From Citrobacter arsenatis (GTDB taxonomy: Bacteria; Pseudomonadota; Gammaproteobacteria; Enterobacterales; Enterobacteriaceae): a stretch of DNA of 64,000 nucleotides. Location of the stretch: the NCBI RefSeq assembly GCF_004353845.1, contig NZ_CP037864.1, forward strand, positions 682,001 to 746,000, written 5' to 3'. How positions within the stretch are numbered: the first letter of the stretch is position 1; each line of letters starts with the position of its first letter. The notes under the pieces were generated by a model. It was not told the origin of the DNA. It ran no database searches and was given only the letters and a program-made list of their open reading frames with translations. This document shows positions 16,533-24,938 of the stretch, piece by piece. The position numbers and the translations under genes were made by a program.

Positions 16533-17978
16533 ATGAAAACATTGAATAGACGTGATTTTCCGGGGACCAGCTACCCAACCCGCGTGATCCAGTTTGGTGA
16601 AGGGAATTTTCTGCGGGCGTTTGTCGACTGGCAACTGGATATCCTCAACGAGCATACCAATCTGAACGCTGGCGTGACCATCGTTCGCCCGATCGATACC
16701 GATTTTCCGCCGTCGCTGAATATCCAGGACGGGCTATATACCACGCTGATTCGCGGGCTTAACGAGCAGGGTGAAGCGGTGAGCGAGGCGCGGCTTATCC
16801 GTTCGGTGAATAACGAAATCAATCCGTATCAGGATTTCGCCGCGTATCTGGCGCTGGCGCACAATGCGGACATCCGTTATGTGTTTTCGAATACCACCGA
16901 AGCCGGAATTAGCTATCACGCGACAGACCGTGCGGATGATGCGCCGCCGGTGAGTTTTCCGGCCAAACTGACGCGCCTGCTGTTGGAGCGTTTTAATCAC
17001 TTTGCGGGGACGGCGGATAAGGGCTGGGTGATTATCCCCTGCGAACTTATCGACTATAACGGTGAGGCGCTCAAAACACTGGTGCTGCGGTATGCACAGG
17101 AGTGGCAGCTTCCTCCGGCGTTTGCTGACTGGGTGGAAAAGGCAAATACGTTCTGTTCGACGCTGGTTGACCGTATTGTCACCGGTTATCCGCGTGAAGA
17201 AGCCGCCGCATTGGAAGCTTCGCTTGGTTATCACGATGCGTTTCTCGATACCGCGGAGCATTTTTACCTGTTTGTGATCCAGGGACCGCAGTGGTTGGCC
17301 GAGGAGCTGAAGCTGGCGCAGTGCCCGCTGAATATCCGCGTGGTGAGCGATATCAAACCGTACAAAGAGCGCAAGGTTGCCATTCTTAATGGCGCGCATA
17401 CGGCGCTGGTGCCGGTGGCGTGGCTGTGCGGGCTGGAGACCGTCGGCGAGGCGATGCAGGATGCCGATGTTCACCGCTTTGTCGAGCGGGCGATTGGCGA
17501 GGAAATTATACCGGTATTGGATCTTCCGGCGGATGAACTGCGAGAATTTGCCGACGCGGTAAGCGGGCGTTTTCAGAATCCCTATATTCGCCACCAGCTG
17601 CTTTCCATTGCGCTTAACGGGATGACTAAATTCCGCACCCGAATTTTGCCGCAGCTGTTGGCGGGTCAACAAAATGGGCGCTGGCCCGTGCGGTTAACGT
17701 TTGCCCTTGCTGCATTACTGGCGTTTTATCGCGCCGAGCGCGACGGGGAACGCTATCCGATACAGGATGATGAGCAGTGGGTAAGCTTGTATGCCAGCCT
17801 GTGGCCGCGAGTGGGCAATGATTTAACGCTGCGTGAACTGGTGGATACTGTGCTTGGCGATGCGGCGCACTGGGGCGAGGATTTGACGTTGTTACCAGGG
17901 CTTGCCGGGCAGGTGACGGCTAACCTGGAGATGATTCTGGTGCAAGGTATGCGCCAGGCGGTGAACGGTCTGGAATAA
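16533..17978 (+). CDS. Tagaturonate reductase, UxaB-like (altronate oxidoreductase)
   Basis: 481-residue mannitol-dehydrogenase-family protein closely resembling E. coli UxaB (483 residues), which reduces D-tagaturonate to D-altronate with NADH. It begins MKTLNRRDFPG as UxaB does, keeps the FGEGNFLRAFVDWQ dinucleotide-binding start (about 20-34), and has the catalytic region DIKPYKERKVAILNGAHTALVP, where the lysines and the His of NGAHT are characteristic. It lies 13 bp after lgoD, and lgoD's product is this enzyme's substrate. In K-12, uxaB is elsewhere, beside uxaC, so this copy is either a paralogue or a relocated gene. A strong terminator follows. UxuB (fructuronate reductase) is less likely from the sequence. 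Confidence 0.88.
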   Translation: MKTLNRRDFPGTSYPTRVIQFGEGNFLRAFVDWQLDILNEHTNLNAGVTIVRPIDTDFPPSLNIQDGLYTTLIRGLNEQGEAVSEARLIRSVNNEINPYQDFAAYLALAHNADIRYVFSNTTEAGISYHATDRADDAPPVSFPAKLTRLLLERFNHFAGTADKGWVIIPCELIDYNGEALKTLVLRYAQEWQLPPAFADWVEKANTFCSTLVDRIVTGYPREEAAALEASLGYHDAFLDTAEHFYLFVIQGPQWLAEELKLAQCPLNIRVVSDIKPYKERKVAILNGAHTALVPVAWLCGLETVGEAMQDADVHRFVERAIGEEIIPVLDLPADELREFADAVSGRFQNPYIRHQLLSIALNGMTKFRTRILPQLLAGQQNGRWPVRLTFALAALLAFYRAERDGERYPIQDDEQWVSLYASLWPRVGNDLTLRELVDTVLGDAAHWGEDLTLLPGLAGQVTANLEMILVQGMRQAVNGLE

Positions 17979-17988
17979 GGTTGCCATG

Positions 17989-18023
17989 CAGCGCCCGGTG
18001 TGGTGTTGGGCGCTGTTTTTTTT
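17989..18023 (+). terminator. Intrinsic terminator after the lgoD-uxaB-like operon
   Basis: CAGCGCCC and GGGCGCTG form an 8-bp GC-rich stem followed directly by eight T residues (18016-18023). The T-run overlaps the stop codon of the convergent opgB. Confidence 0.9.
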
Positions 18024-20313
18024 AACCCTGAGCTGCCACTACTTTGATTTCCACCATCCCGATCCCAAGCTTACGCGGCGAGTGGCCGAGAATATTGCCC
18101 TCGTTGGTAGCAACCGGATCGGGCGGGACAATTACCAGCGTATCGGCATCCGCCGGGTTATCAAAATGCAAGGTCGTGGTGGTGACATCATGGCTTAATA
18201 CCAGCGTTTGTTCTTCGTTGCCAACGCGCACGGGAATAGGACGATTGGCGTTATCGCCGAAGGCTTTCGCGGTGATAACCAGATCGAATTTTTTCGGCAA
18301 TGGCGCTTTGTATTCGATTTTTACCTCTTCACTGAGCTGCGCATTGGACCAGCGTCCCCAGGATTCGGGACGTGAAATACCGCTAAATTGTTTCACCTCT
18401 TCCGGCGCACCTGCCACGTTAAAGACGAAGCTATCTGCCTTGTAGCGAATATCGTTATCGACAATTTTCAGCGTATCGACGTTGCCTTTGTAGCGCTCCA
18501 TGTCGATCACCGTGTCTTTAAATACGGTTTTACTTTTCCATTTCGCTTTGTCGACGTGCTGCACGATTTGCTGGCCGCCTAACTGACCCTGCGAAACGCA
18601 CCAGTCGGTAGAGAGCGCCAGCTCCGGCGCCCATAGCTGCGCCATTTTGTAGCAGCGATCGACCCAGACAAAGTTATCGCGCGGGGCGAAATCTGCCAAC
18701 TGGAAACGAAGCGGGGCCGAGTATTCGCTTTCCGGCAGCGGCTCGACGCGTTTTTCCGATACGCGCAGCAGCAGCGGCAGGCGGAAATGGCTACCGGAGA
18801 AAGAGATCATATTTTTGTCCTGGTCGACGGTGAACTCTTTCATCTCTTTCGGGAAATTCCACAGGCGGATGATATCGGGCTTCCACGCCAGCATTTTTTC
18901 TTTGATGTTCATGAAGACTTCTGACACAGATTCGCTCGACAAGCTGCTGCGGCCAAGGCCGATAAAATTATCGCCGCCGAGAATATCCAGTACCGTCGCA
19001 CCGTTATCCATGGTGTTACGTTTCACCGCCAGCGTGTCCTGCTGCGGCTGGTCGCCGCGCAGCACGAAGAACAGGTTGTTGCGATCCTGTTTGTTCAGAT
19101 ACTTCCATGCGGTGTTGTTCATCGCCAGATGATCGGAAGAAACCACGATAACGGTATCTTTAAACCACGGTGATGCTTTGATTTTATTGATAAATTCGGC
19201 AATATTTTCCTGGCTACAGCTAACCGCGCTGAACGACTGATTGGCCTTCCCGTCGATGTCATAACGTTTACGGTTGCAGCTGCGTGAGATAAATCCATCC
19301 GGATGATGGGTATCGACGGTCAGCGTAAACAGTGAAAAGCGCTGGCCCGAGCGCGAAAGCTCTTCGAATTTTTTCCACGCTTCGTCCAGTACGGTATCGT
19401 CGTAGAAGCCCCAGTCGTTGCGATAGGCCGGGTCTGCAACCACGCTTTTTAACTCTTCTGCGCCGTACAAATGATCAAAGCCATGAGATTTCAGGAACAC
19501 GTCTTTGCCGGCAAACCGCAGGTTGGCTCCCTGCACAAAGTAGTTCTGATAGCCGGAGTTTTTCAGGATATCGCCCAGACAGATATTGTTGGGGAAAAAG
19601 CTTGAGACCGACGCCGAGGCGTTGCCTTCAAATGGCGCAAACAGCGGAATACCGCACTGGGAGGCGACCATGCCAGCGATGGTGTAATCGGTGCCCGGAA
19701 GCTGCATGGTGTTGCTGAAATCCATGCCTTCGTTTTTCAACGCGCCGAGTTCCGGGGTCAGATTCGGGAAGGCATCGTCGTTAAAATAGGTGCGCTCAAG
19801 ACTTTCGCCGTAGATATAAACCAGATTCAGCTTCGGGTTAGGGATGGTTTTCGACGGTTCTTTATAATAGGTCGAGAAATCCGGATCGCCATCGCGCGAC
19901 TGGGACTTAACCAGTTCGGTTATCTGGTGAAACGCTGGGCTGGCGTCAACGGAAGCCAATGCCAGCAGCAGAGCTAACAGGCTGTAACCCACGTGATGTG
20001 GGTGATGGCGACGACGGCGCAGGATCCAGCCTAGAGCGACAAAAACGGTCGTCAGTGCCAGCGCGATCCCAACGCCCGGCAGGATATATTTTCCAATTCC
20101 CGCGCCGGTCAGGCTGTTGGTCAGGGTATACAGAACCGCGTCATTGATACCGTCACCGGTGAAATAGTCACTGGCATACAGCGTGATATTCAAGACAATA
20201 AAAATCCCCAGCACCGTTAGCGTGGCGGCAAACCACCAGGTGTTGCGACCCGCTTTCCAGGCGTATATCAGCACTGACGCGAGAAACAGAGTGATGGAGA
20301 TTAATTCTGACAA
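18022..20313 (-). CDS. opgB: OpgB (MdoB), phosphoglycerol transferase I
   Basis: 763-residue inner-membrane enzyme that transfers phosphoglycerol from phosphatidylglycerol to periplasmic glucans. Four hydrophobic segments fill residues 1-130 (1-20, about 27-48, 75-97 and 105-125). A large periplasmic alkaline-phosphatase/LTA-synthase-type domain follows, with the metal and nucleophile region YIYGESLERTYF (about 168-179) and VVSSDHLAMNN. A C-terminal beta-rich extension of about 250 residues is shared with K-12 OpgB, of the same length. The substrate glucan is made by OpgGH, encoded elsewhere. It is convergent with the uxaB-like gene and divergent from nothing near; yjjA lies 231 bp upstream on the same strand. 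Confidence 0.96.
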   Translation of the reverse strand: MSELISITLFLASVLIYAWKAGRNTWWFAATLTVLGIFIVLNITLYASDYFTGDGINDAVLYTLTNSLTGAGIGKYILPGVGIALALTTVFVALGWILRRRRHHPHHVGYSLLALLLALASVDASPAFHQITELVKSQSRDGDPDFSTYYKEPSKTIPNPKLNLVYIYGESLERTYFNDDAFPNLTPELGALKNEGMDFSNTMQLPGTDYTIAGMVASQCGIPLFAPFEGNASASVSSFFPNNICLGDILKNSGYQNYFVQGANLRFAGKDVFLKSHGFDHLYGAEELKSVVADPAYRNDWGFYDDTVLDEAWKKFEELSRSGQRFSLFTLTVDTHHPDGFISRSCNRKRYDIDGKANQSFSAVSCSQENIAEFINKIKASPWFKDTVIVVSSDHLAMNNTAWKYLNKQDRNNLFFVLRGDQPQQDTLAVKRNTMDNGATVLDILGGDNFIGLGRSSLSSESVSEVFMNIKEKMLAWKPDIIRLWNFPKEMKEFTVDQDKNMISFSGSHFRLPLLLRVSEKRVEPLPESEYSAPLRFQLADFAPRDNFVWVDRCYKMAQLWAPELALSTDWCVSQGQLGGQQIVQHVDKAKWKSKTVFKDTVIDMERYKGNVDTLKIVDNDIRYKADSFVFNVAGAPEEVKQFSGISRPESWGRWSNAQLSEEVKIEYKAPLPKKFDLVITAKAFGDNANRPIPVRVGNEEQTLVLSHDVTTTTLHFDNPADADTLVIVPPDPVATNEGNILGHSPRKLGIGMVEIKVVAAQG

Positions 20314-20544
20314 CGGTCGATCCTCAGTAAACCGGGCACATGCCTGGCAGGCTAATCATAAGGGGAAAGCACAATGTAATAGCGATGTTATATTGCTGCA
20401 ATTGTAGTGACATTAAATTACGTTGTTATTCAGAATTGGTTTAGATATGCGTGTTTTTTGCAGGGGATTTATTGGTTATTTGACGTGTGAATGTAATGGA
20501 GTAAAGAATTGATGCCGCGTAGGTTATACGCGGCATGTCGTGCG

Positions 20545-21036
20545 TCAGGAAATGAAGTTCATACCCTGTTTTAACACCAGATCGCAGGCCTTGGTTTTTA
20601 CCTGCTTCGCCAGCGAGCTGTTACCAATCGTGTTCAGGTCCAGCTGTTGACCATCTTTGGCGTTGAGCAGACCCTGAATACCGTCCATATAGTTGGTGTC
20701 TTGCTTCTGTTCAGGGGCACTGAGACCCAGTTTATCCAGCACCTGGTTTTTGACGTTTTGCGTGTCGGTGACCGAGGCCAGCTTCTGTTTCGCGCAATAT
20801 TCCAGGATCCCGGCAGCGTTATTCATGCTGCTGGAGGTCAGCGACTGATTGCTGCCATTCAGCAGACTGGTCAGGGAAGAGAGCGACGAGCTGCCCTGCG
20901 AACCGGAGCTTTGTTTGCTCAGTTCGCTAGCCGCGCTGGAGAGCGAATCCTGCCAGGAGGCGGCAAAAACGCTGGTGGAGATGAGCGTGCTGGCGGCAAG
21001 CGCACAGCACAGCAGACGTTTGGAAGTTTTCATCAT
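20545..21036 (-). CDS. yjjA: YjjA, secreted DUF2501 protein
   Basis: About 163-residue exported protein of the DUF2501 family. The N-terminus MMKTSKRLLCCALAAST with a hydrophobic core and SVFA-AS gives a clear signal peptide (cleavage near residue 22), so the product is periplasmic or outer-membrane associated. The early mature region is rich in Ser, Gly and Leu and looks flexible; two Cys (ILEYCAKQ and KACDLV) could form a disulfide. Function is unknown. I chose the ATG at 21036, since the 9-bp longer start at 21045 adds only MHI. A strong promoter-like region with a 16-bp dyad lies upstream at 21069-21102. Confidence 0.85.
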   Translation of the reverse strand: MMKTSKRLLCCALAASTLISTSVFAASWQDSLSSAASELSKQSSGSQGSSSLSSLTSLLNGSNQSLTSSSMNNAAGILEYCAKQKLASVTDTQNVKNQVLDKLGLSAPEQKQDTNYMDGIQGLLNAKDGQQLDLNTIGNSSLAKQVKTKACDLVLKQGMNFIS

Positions 21037-21068
21037 TATATGCAACTCGTGTTATGCCTTTTCAGCGC

Positions 21069-21102
21069 AGTATAGCGCCGGCAGTCTTAGGAGTGGTCCT
21101 AA
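21069..21102 (-). promoter_or_regulatory. Probable yjjA promoter with a 16-bp dyad
   Basis: On the minus strand TATACT (21074-21069) fits a -10 box. The perfect dyad TTAGGA-N4-TCCTAA at 21087-21102 covers the -35 position. The half-sites resemble RcsB boxes (TAAGA...TCTTA or TTAGGA...TCCTA types), so envelope-stress control is possible but unproven. Confidence 0.5.
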
Positions 21103-21106
21103 TACG

Positions 21107-21844
21107 TTAATACTCTTTACCGGTTACCCGGCTACGGTAACTTTCCCAGTTAAAGATGACCCACAGGCTGTTGCCAAGGCGCATACGATCCATCACGCGC
21201 TCGCCCAGCAGTTTGTTCATTTCATCCATATTGCTGTTGGTTAACATGCCGGTTGGGCGTTTTGAGGACGAACGGCGATCCACGATCTGGTTGATGATCA
21301 CTTTTTCATAGCGCGATTCGGTCTGCATACCGATCTCGTCGATCACCAGCAGATCTACGTTGCTCAGATCGTTGAGCAACTGCTCTTCGCTGGTTTCACG
21401 GTTACTGAAGGTCTCTTTCATCGCCGACATAATATCAGCCACGGTAATGATCAGTACCGACTTGCCGCGCAGCAGCAGTTCGTTGCAGATGGCGGCGGCC
21501 AGATGGTTTTTACCGGTGCCGGGCTTGCCGGAGAAGATAAAGCTGGCGATATTGCCGTCAAACTCTTCAACGTACTGACGGGCTTTGCTCAGGGCGTTCA
21601 TCTGGCCTTCGCACTCTACCCGATAGTTATCGAATGAACAGTTCTGATGCAGCGGACGGATCCCGGAACGGTTGAACGTGCGCTGCATTTTCATAGCTCG
21701 GTTTTCGCGGGCCAGCGCAGCGGCGCGAATTTCACCTTGCTCTTTTTGCCACGCCAGCAGCTCCTCGCCCGTTTTAAAGGCGGGTTCGACATTAGCCGGC
21801 ATCATTTTTTGCAGACGTTTCATCAGGTCGCCAACGTTTTTCAT
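21107..21844 (-). CDS. dnaC: DnaC, replicative helicase loader
   Basis: 245-residue AAA+ ATPase that loads DnaB onto single-stranded DNA at origins and restart sites. The N-terminal DnaB-binding region (about 1-70, MKNVGDLMKRLQKMM) precedes an AAA+ core with Walker A SGKPGTGKNH (about 104-113), Walker B LLVIDEIG and the arginine-finger region RLGNSLWVIFNW near the C-terminus. The unusual Asn in GKN, in place of GK(T/S), is shared with K-12 DnaC. It lies 2 bp after dnaT, giving a dnaTC operon. Confidence 0.97.
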   Translation of the reverse strand: MKNVGDLMKRLQKMMPANVEPAFKTGEELLAWQKEQGEIRAAALARENRAMKMQRTFNRSGIRPLHQNCSFDNYRVECEGQMNALSKARQYVEEFDGNIASFIFSGKPGTGKNHLAAAICNELLLRGKSVLIITVADIMSAMKETFSNRETSEEQLLNDLSNVDLLVIDEIGMQTESRYEKVIINQIVDRRSSSKRPTGMLTNSNMDEMNKLLGERVMDRMRLGNSLWVIFNWESYRSRVTGKEY

Positions 21845-21846
21845 CG

Positions 21847-22386
21847 TTATCCTCTAAAACCCGGTGGAATATGGCTGTCAGGTTCGCTGACATTGTTCAC
21901 ATCGCGCTTCGGCATTCCGCCATTGCTGGCCCGGCCAATCTGGATGCTGCGCGCCAGTTTTTGCTGCCACTGAATATGGTGAAAGACTTTGCCTTCGGCC
22001 TGCCAGTAGGCCACAAATGAGGCCAGCTCTTCGGCGGTGACCGGCTCTCTTAACGCCACGCCCCACAGAGCGGCCTGGCGCTGAAAGTCGGCATCGGGCT
22101 GCCAGTCAGCGTACATTGCAAATTTCCCCATTGGCACGGCAACGGGGGCGGCCTGCGGCTCTTCATAAAATTGTGCATCCAGCGTCACATCGCTTCCCGG
22201 GCGCGACAGTTTCTCTTCAAGCGCCAACAACTCAGCCAGTCTTGCAGGCGTCACCGCGTAAAACGCTGGCGCGTTATTGGCGAAAACGGCTACGGCACCG
22301 CCCGCAGATTTGGCCAGCACCGCGTGGTGATCGTGTAGTAAGGCGTCAATGCTCGTGACGTCCGGCGTCAAAATTTTGCTGGGCAT
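21847..22386 (-). CDS. dnaT: DnaT, primosomal protein I
   Basis: 179-residue primosome protein used with PriA, PriB and DnaC to reload the helicase at stalled forks. The N-terminal oligomerisation part (about 1-85) and the C-terminal single-strand-binding part (about 90-170; WQPDADFQRQAALWGVALREP and WQQKLARSIQIGRASNGG) match K-12 DnaT of the same length. I chose the ATG at 22386 (MPSKIL), since this gives the family length and has GAGAAAC upstream; a start 12 bp earlier is possible. It overlaps nothing and precedes dnaC by 2 bp. Confidence 0.96.
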   Translation of the reverse strand: MPSKILTPDVTSIDALLHDHHAVLAKSAGGAVAVFANNAPAFYAVTPARLAELLALEEKLSRPGSDVTLDAQFYEEPQAAPVAVPMGKFAMYADWQPDADFQRQAALWGVALREPVTAEELASFVAYWQAEGKVFHHIQWQQKLARSIQIGRASNGGMPKRDVNNVSEPDSHIPPGFRG

Positions 22387-22509
22387 AATGTTTCTCAATA
22401 CTGAACAACAACCGAGAAGGGGACTGCTTTTATAGTAACACAGAGAAGGAGGAGAGCAGCAGATGAGGGGGCGATTCCCCTCTCTGCGAGATGCTAAAAA
22501 AGCGTGCCA

Positions 22510-22983
22510 CTACACGCGCGGGCGTTTGCGATACAGCCATAATCCCGGTACGGACAGTCCGATGGAGAGCGCGCCGACAATTGATGAGGCTTTGAGGAAA
22601 TTGGTCAACAGGGTGATCATCAGCGCTTCGCTATAGCCAAAATGACCGATCTTTACCGCCGAGATCATGGCGGTGTAGGCGGAGATCCCAGGAAACATGG
22701 GAATCACAGCCGCAACGGTGAAGACTTTCGGATGCGCCAGATACCAACGCGACCACTGGATCCCAATGCAGCCGACCAGCAGCGAGGCCATAAAGGTCGA
22801 CCATTCAATATTAAACCCTGCGCTCATCATCACCATGCGTGAACCGTGCCCGAGCGCGCCGAGCAACGCACACCAGGGGAGCGCCCGATGCGGTACGTTA
22901 AACACCATGGCAAAGCCGAGCGCTGGGATCGCCGACAGGATCATGTCCTGCATTAGCGCCAAAATAAAATCGATCACGCCCAT
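22510..22983 (-). CDS. yjjB: YjjB, inner-membrane protein of the YjjPB exporter
   Basis: 157-residue membrane protein with four to five hydrophobic segments, equivalent to the C-terminal half of ThrE-type exporters (DUF3815). K-12 YjjP and YjjB together have been linked to succinate export. Signature SRWYLAHPKVFTVAAVIPMFPG is in the middle. The ATG at 22983 (MGVIDF) gives the K-12 length; an ATG 15 bp earlier in frame is possible. Its start overlaps the end of yjjP by 10 bp, implying translational coupling and equal production. Confidence 0.93.
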   Translation of the reverse strand: MGVIDFILALMQDMILSAIPALGFAMVFNVPHRALPWCALLGALGHGSRMVMMSAGFNIEWSTFMASLLVGCIGIQWSRWYLAHPKVFTVAAVIPMFPGISAYTAMISAVKIGHFGYSEALMITLLTNFLKASSIVGALSIGLSVPGLWLYRKRPRV

Positions 22984-23750
22984 CCGCGCAGCCCCCATAA
23001 CGTCATCGACATGACGACGCCAATGCAGGTCGCCAGCGTCAGCAGGCTGGCAATAGCCCAGCGGGCGAGCCCGGTGTTAATGTGTCCCTTAAACATATCC
23101 GCGACCGAGTTGATCAGCGGAAAACCCGGAACCAGCAGCAGCACGCTGGCGGCCATGGCGATGGTTGGGGTGTGGTTAAACGCTGGCAACGTTAGCAGCA
23201 GGCCGGAAATCGTGGTCGCCACAAACGCGGTGATGCAAAAGTTGATTTGTGGATGCAAATGCCGCGACGCCAGAATCTGGCGGATATACATCGCCACCAT
23301 GCTGGCGAAAAAGGTGATCACCGCGCCATCCCATCCGCCGTTATTGAGTTTACAAAAGCAGGCGCAGGATAAGCCAACCATAAAAGCGACCAGCCATCTT
23401 GGATAGCGCAGCGGCTTAATCTGGCTAAAGCGTTTCTCTACGCCTTTAATATCCAGCAGTTTGTGTTCCGCCAAAATAACGATGTGCTGCACCTCCGTCA
23501 CGACGTGCATGTTAATCCCGCGATCCTGATTTTTTCGCGTTGAGGTCAGGCATTGCCCGTCTTTAATGGTGGTCAGGACGATAGCGTTAGAGGAGATGGC
23601 ACTTTCGACGCTGTTCATGCCAAGCGCCAGCCCGAGGCGGGTGGATAGCTCGTCAACCAGCGCGCTTTCTGCCCCATGCTGAAGTAAAAAAAGACCGCAT
23701 TGAATACATAACCGTGTAACCGTTCGCTGTGACGACTGCTCTGTTTGCAT
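22974..23750 (-). CDS. yjjP: YjjP, ThrE-like half of the YjjPB exporter
   Basis: 258-residue inner-membrane protein of the ThrE/DUF1212 family. A soluble N-terminal region of about 115 residues (RLCIQCGLFLLQHGAESALVDELS) precedes about five membrane segments (WLVAFMVGLSCACFCKLNNGG onward). With YjjB it rebuilds the two-part fold of Corynebacterium ThrE. I chose the ATG at 23750 (MQTEQ), as in K-12; an in-frame ATG at 23840 would add 30 poorly conserved residues. A succinate-export role is taken from K-12 work. Confidence 0.92.
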   Translation of the reverse strand: MQTEQSSQRTVTRLCIQCGLFLLQHGAESALVDELSTRLGLALGMNSVESAISSNAIVLTTIKDGQCLTSTRKNQDRGINMHVVTEVQHIVILAEHKLLDIKGVEKRFSQIKPLRYPRWLVAFMVGLSCACFCKLNNGGWDGAVITFFASMVAMYIRQILASRHLHPQINFCITAFVATTISGLLLTLPAFNHTPTIAMAASVLLLVPGFPLINSVADMFKGHINTGLARWAIASLLTLATCIGVVMSMTLWGLRGWA

Positions 23751-24212
23751 GGTTCGCTCTGACTGAAAAGGATCTCTTTGAGTGATGAATGTCTTCTTTT
23801 TATCATGAAGCATAAGCCCAATGGCTCTGGCTAAGATCAATCTTTGTGTCGAAAAAAGACGCAGGTGGTACGGTTATCGCAGTGAACCGCCTCTCTCGCT
23901 GAGGAGTGAGAGGGAAACATCACTGAAATGTCGTGCTATTTTCCCGAAAGGCAAATATGTAAGTCATGCTAATGATCTATTGTAGTTCTTTTAATTGTAC
24001 AGATAATGTTTTTATGCGCCATTATTGTAATAATGGTTTGATAGTGTGACGCTATTTGGATAGTAGGACCGAAACGTTTATTTAAATAAAATCCAAGGAT
24101 AAACAATTCACCCCGTTTATTGTTCGGAGTGTTTTCCCGTGAGTTAATTCTATTAATTTACTTGGAAAATCTGAATTAAGTACGATTACGGACTGGTGAA
24201 TGTGGAGGGGAT
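23751..24212. other. AT-rich divergent region yjjP-yjjQ with a dyad
   Basis: A 462-bp non-coding stretch. The yjjP-proximal part holds a GC-rich hairpin (CCTCTCTC at 23890-23897 pairing with GTGAGAGG at 23906-23913, one mismatch). The yjjQ-proximal part is strongly AT-rich, as expected for an H-NS-silenced promoter; K-12 yjjQ-bglJ is silenced by H-NS and relieved by LeuO. The dyad CCATTATT-GT-AATAATGG at 24019-24036 is a candidate regulator site. Confidence 0.6.
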
Positions 24213-24938
24213 ATGTTGCCAGGACGCTGCAAAAACGCAATTATTATTAGTAAATTGCCTATTATACAAACTGGACTTAAAGGTGTAATGCAGGCGCAGT
24301 TCGCTGATTATGAACTTACCTACTGTCGTTCAGTTGAAGAACTGACATTGTTACAGCTGCGGTGTGCTGATTTGGTGATTGCTGATTTAACCGGAAACTG
24401 TAATCATCCTCGTTCAGTCTGCGAACAATATTATTCTTTATTATCTCAATATCGCGATATCCACTGGGTATTTCTTGTCTCTCGTATTTTTTATCCTCTG
24501 GCGGTTGAGCTGTTGATGTGCCCTGTCAGTTCGTTGCTCTCTGACGCTGAGCCGATTGAAAGCTTAGTAAATGTAATTCAAGCGGGAAATACTCGCGCTG
24601 AGAGAATAAGCAAGGCGCTGCTCTCTCCACCAGCTGTACCCCAATTGTTAGATCATAACGTACGGTCAATCGTTCTCACTCTCTCGGAAAGGAAAGTGTT
24701 ACGGCTCCTTGGCAAAGGCTGGGGAATTAACCAGATTGCGGCGTTGCTGAAGAAAAGCAATAAAACAATCAGTGCCCAAAAGAACAGTGCTATGCGTCGT
24801 TTGTCGATAAATAGCAATGCAGAAATGTACGCCTGGATAAACAGTTCTCAAGGATCGCGAGAACTGAATTTACCTTCAGTTTATGGAGAAACCACGGAAT
24901 GGAAAACAGAAGCATCAAAAGAAACGTTGCACTGGTAG
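24213..24938 (+). CDS. yjjQ: YjjQ, LuxR/FixJ-type transcription regulator
   Basis: 241-residue regulator. The N-terminal half (about 1-130) resembles a receiver but lacks a normal phosphorylation site; the C-terminal LuxR-type helix-turn-helix (about 150-205, LTLSERKVLRLLGKGWGINQIAALLKK in part) binds DNA. In K-12, YjjQ represses motility, acid-stress and curli genes. The ATG at 24213 has GGAGGGG eight bases upstream. Its last 40 bp overlap bglJ, so the two are cotranscribed and coupled. Silencing by H-NS is likely, given the AT-rich upstream DNA. Confidence 0.95.
   Translation: MLPGRCKNAIIISKLPIIQTGLKGVMQAQFADYELTYCRSVEELTLLQLRCADLVIADLTGNCNHPRSVCEQYYSLLSQYRDIHWVFLVSRIFYPLAVELLMCPVSSLLSDAEPIESLVNVIQAGNTRAERISKALLSPPAVPQLLDHNVRSIVLTLSERKVLRLLGKGWGINQIAALLKKSNKTISAQKNSAMRRLSINSNAEMYAWINSSQGSRELNLPSVYGETTEWKTEASKETLHW

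Noticed and set aside
23751..23840. Longer YjjP with 30 extra N-terminal residues
   Set aside because: The extension is not like K-12 YjjP; the ATG at 23750 gives the expected start MQTEQ.
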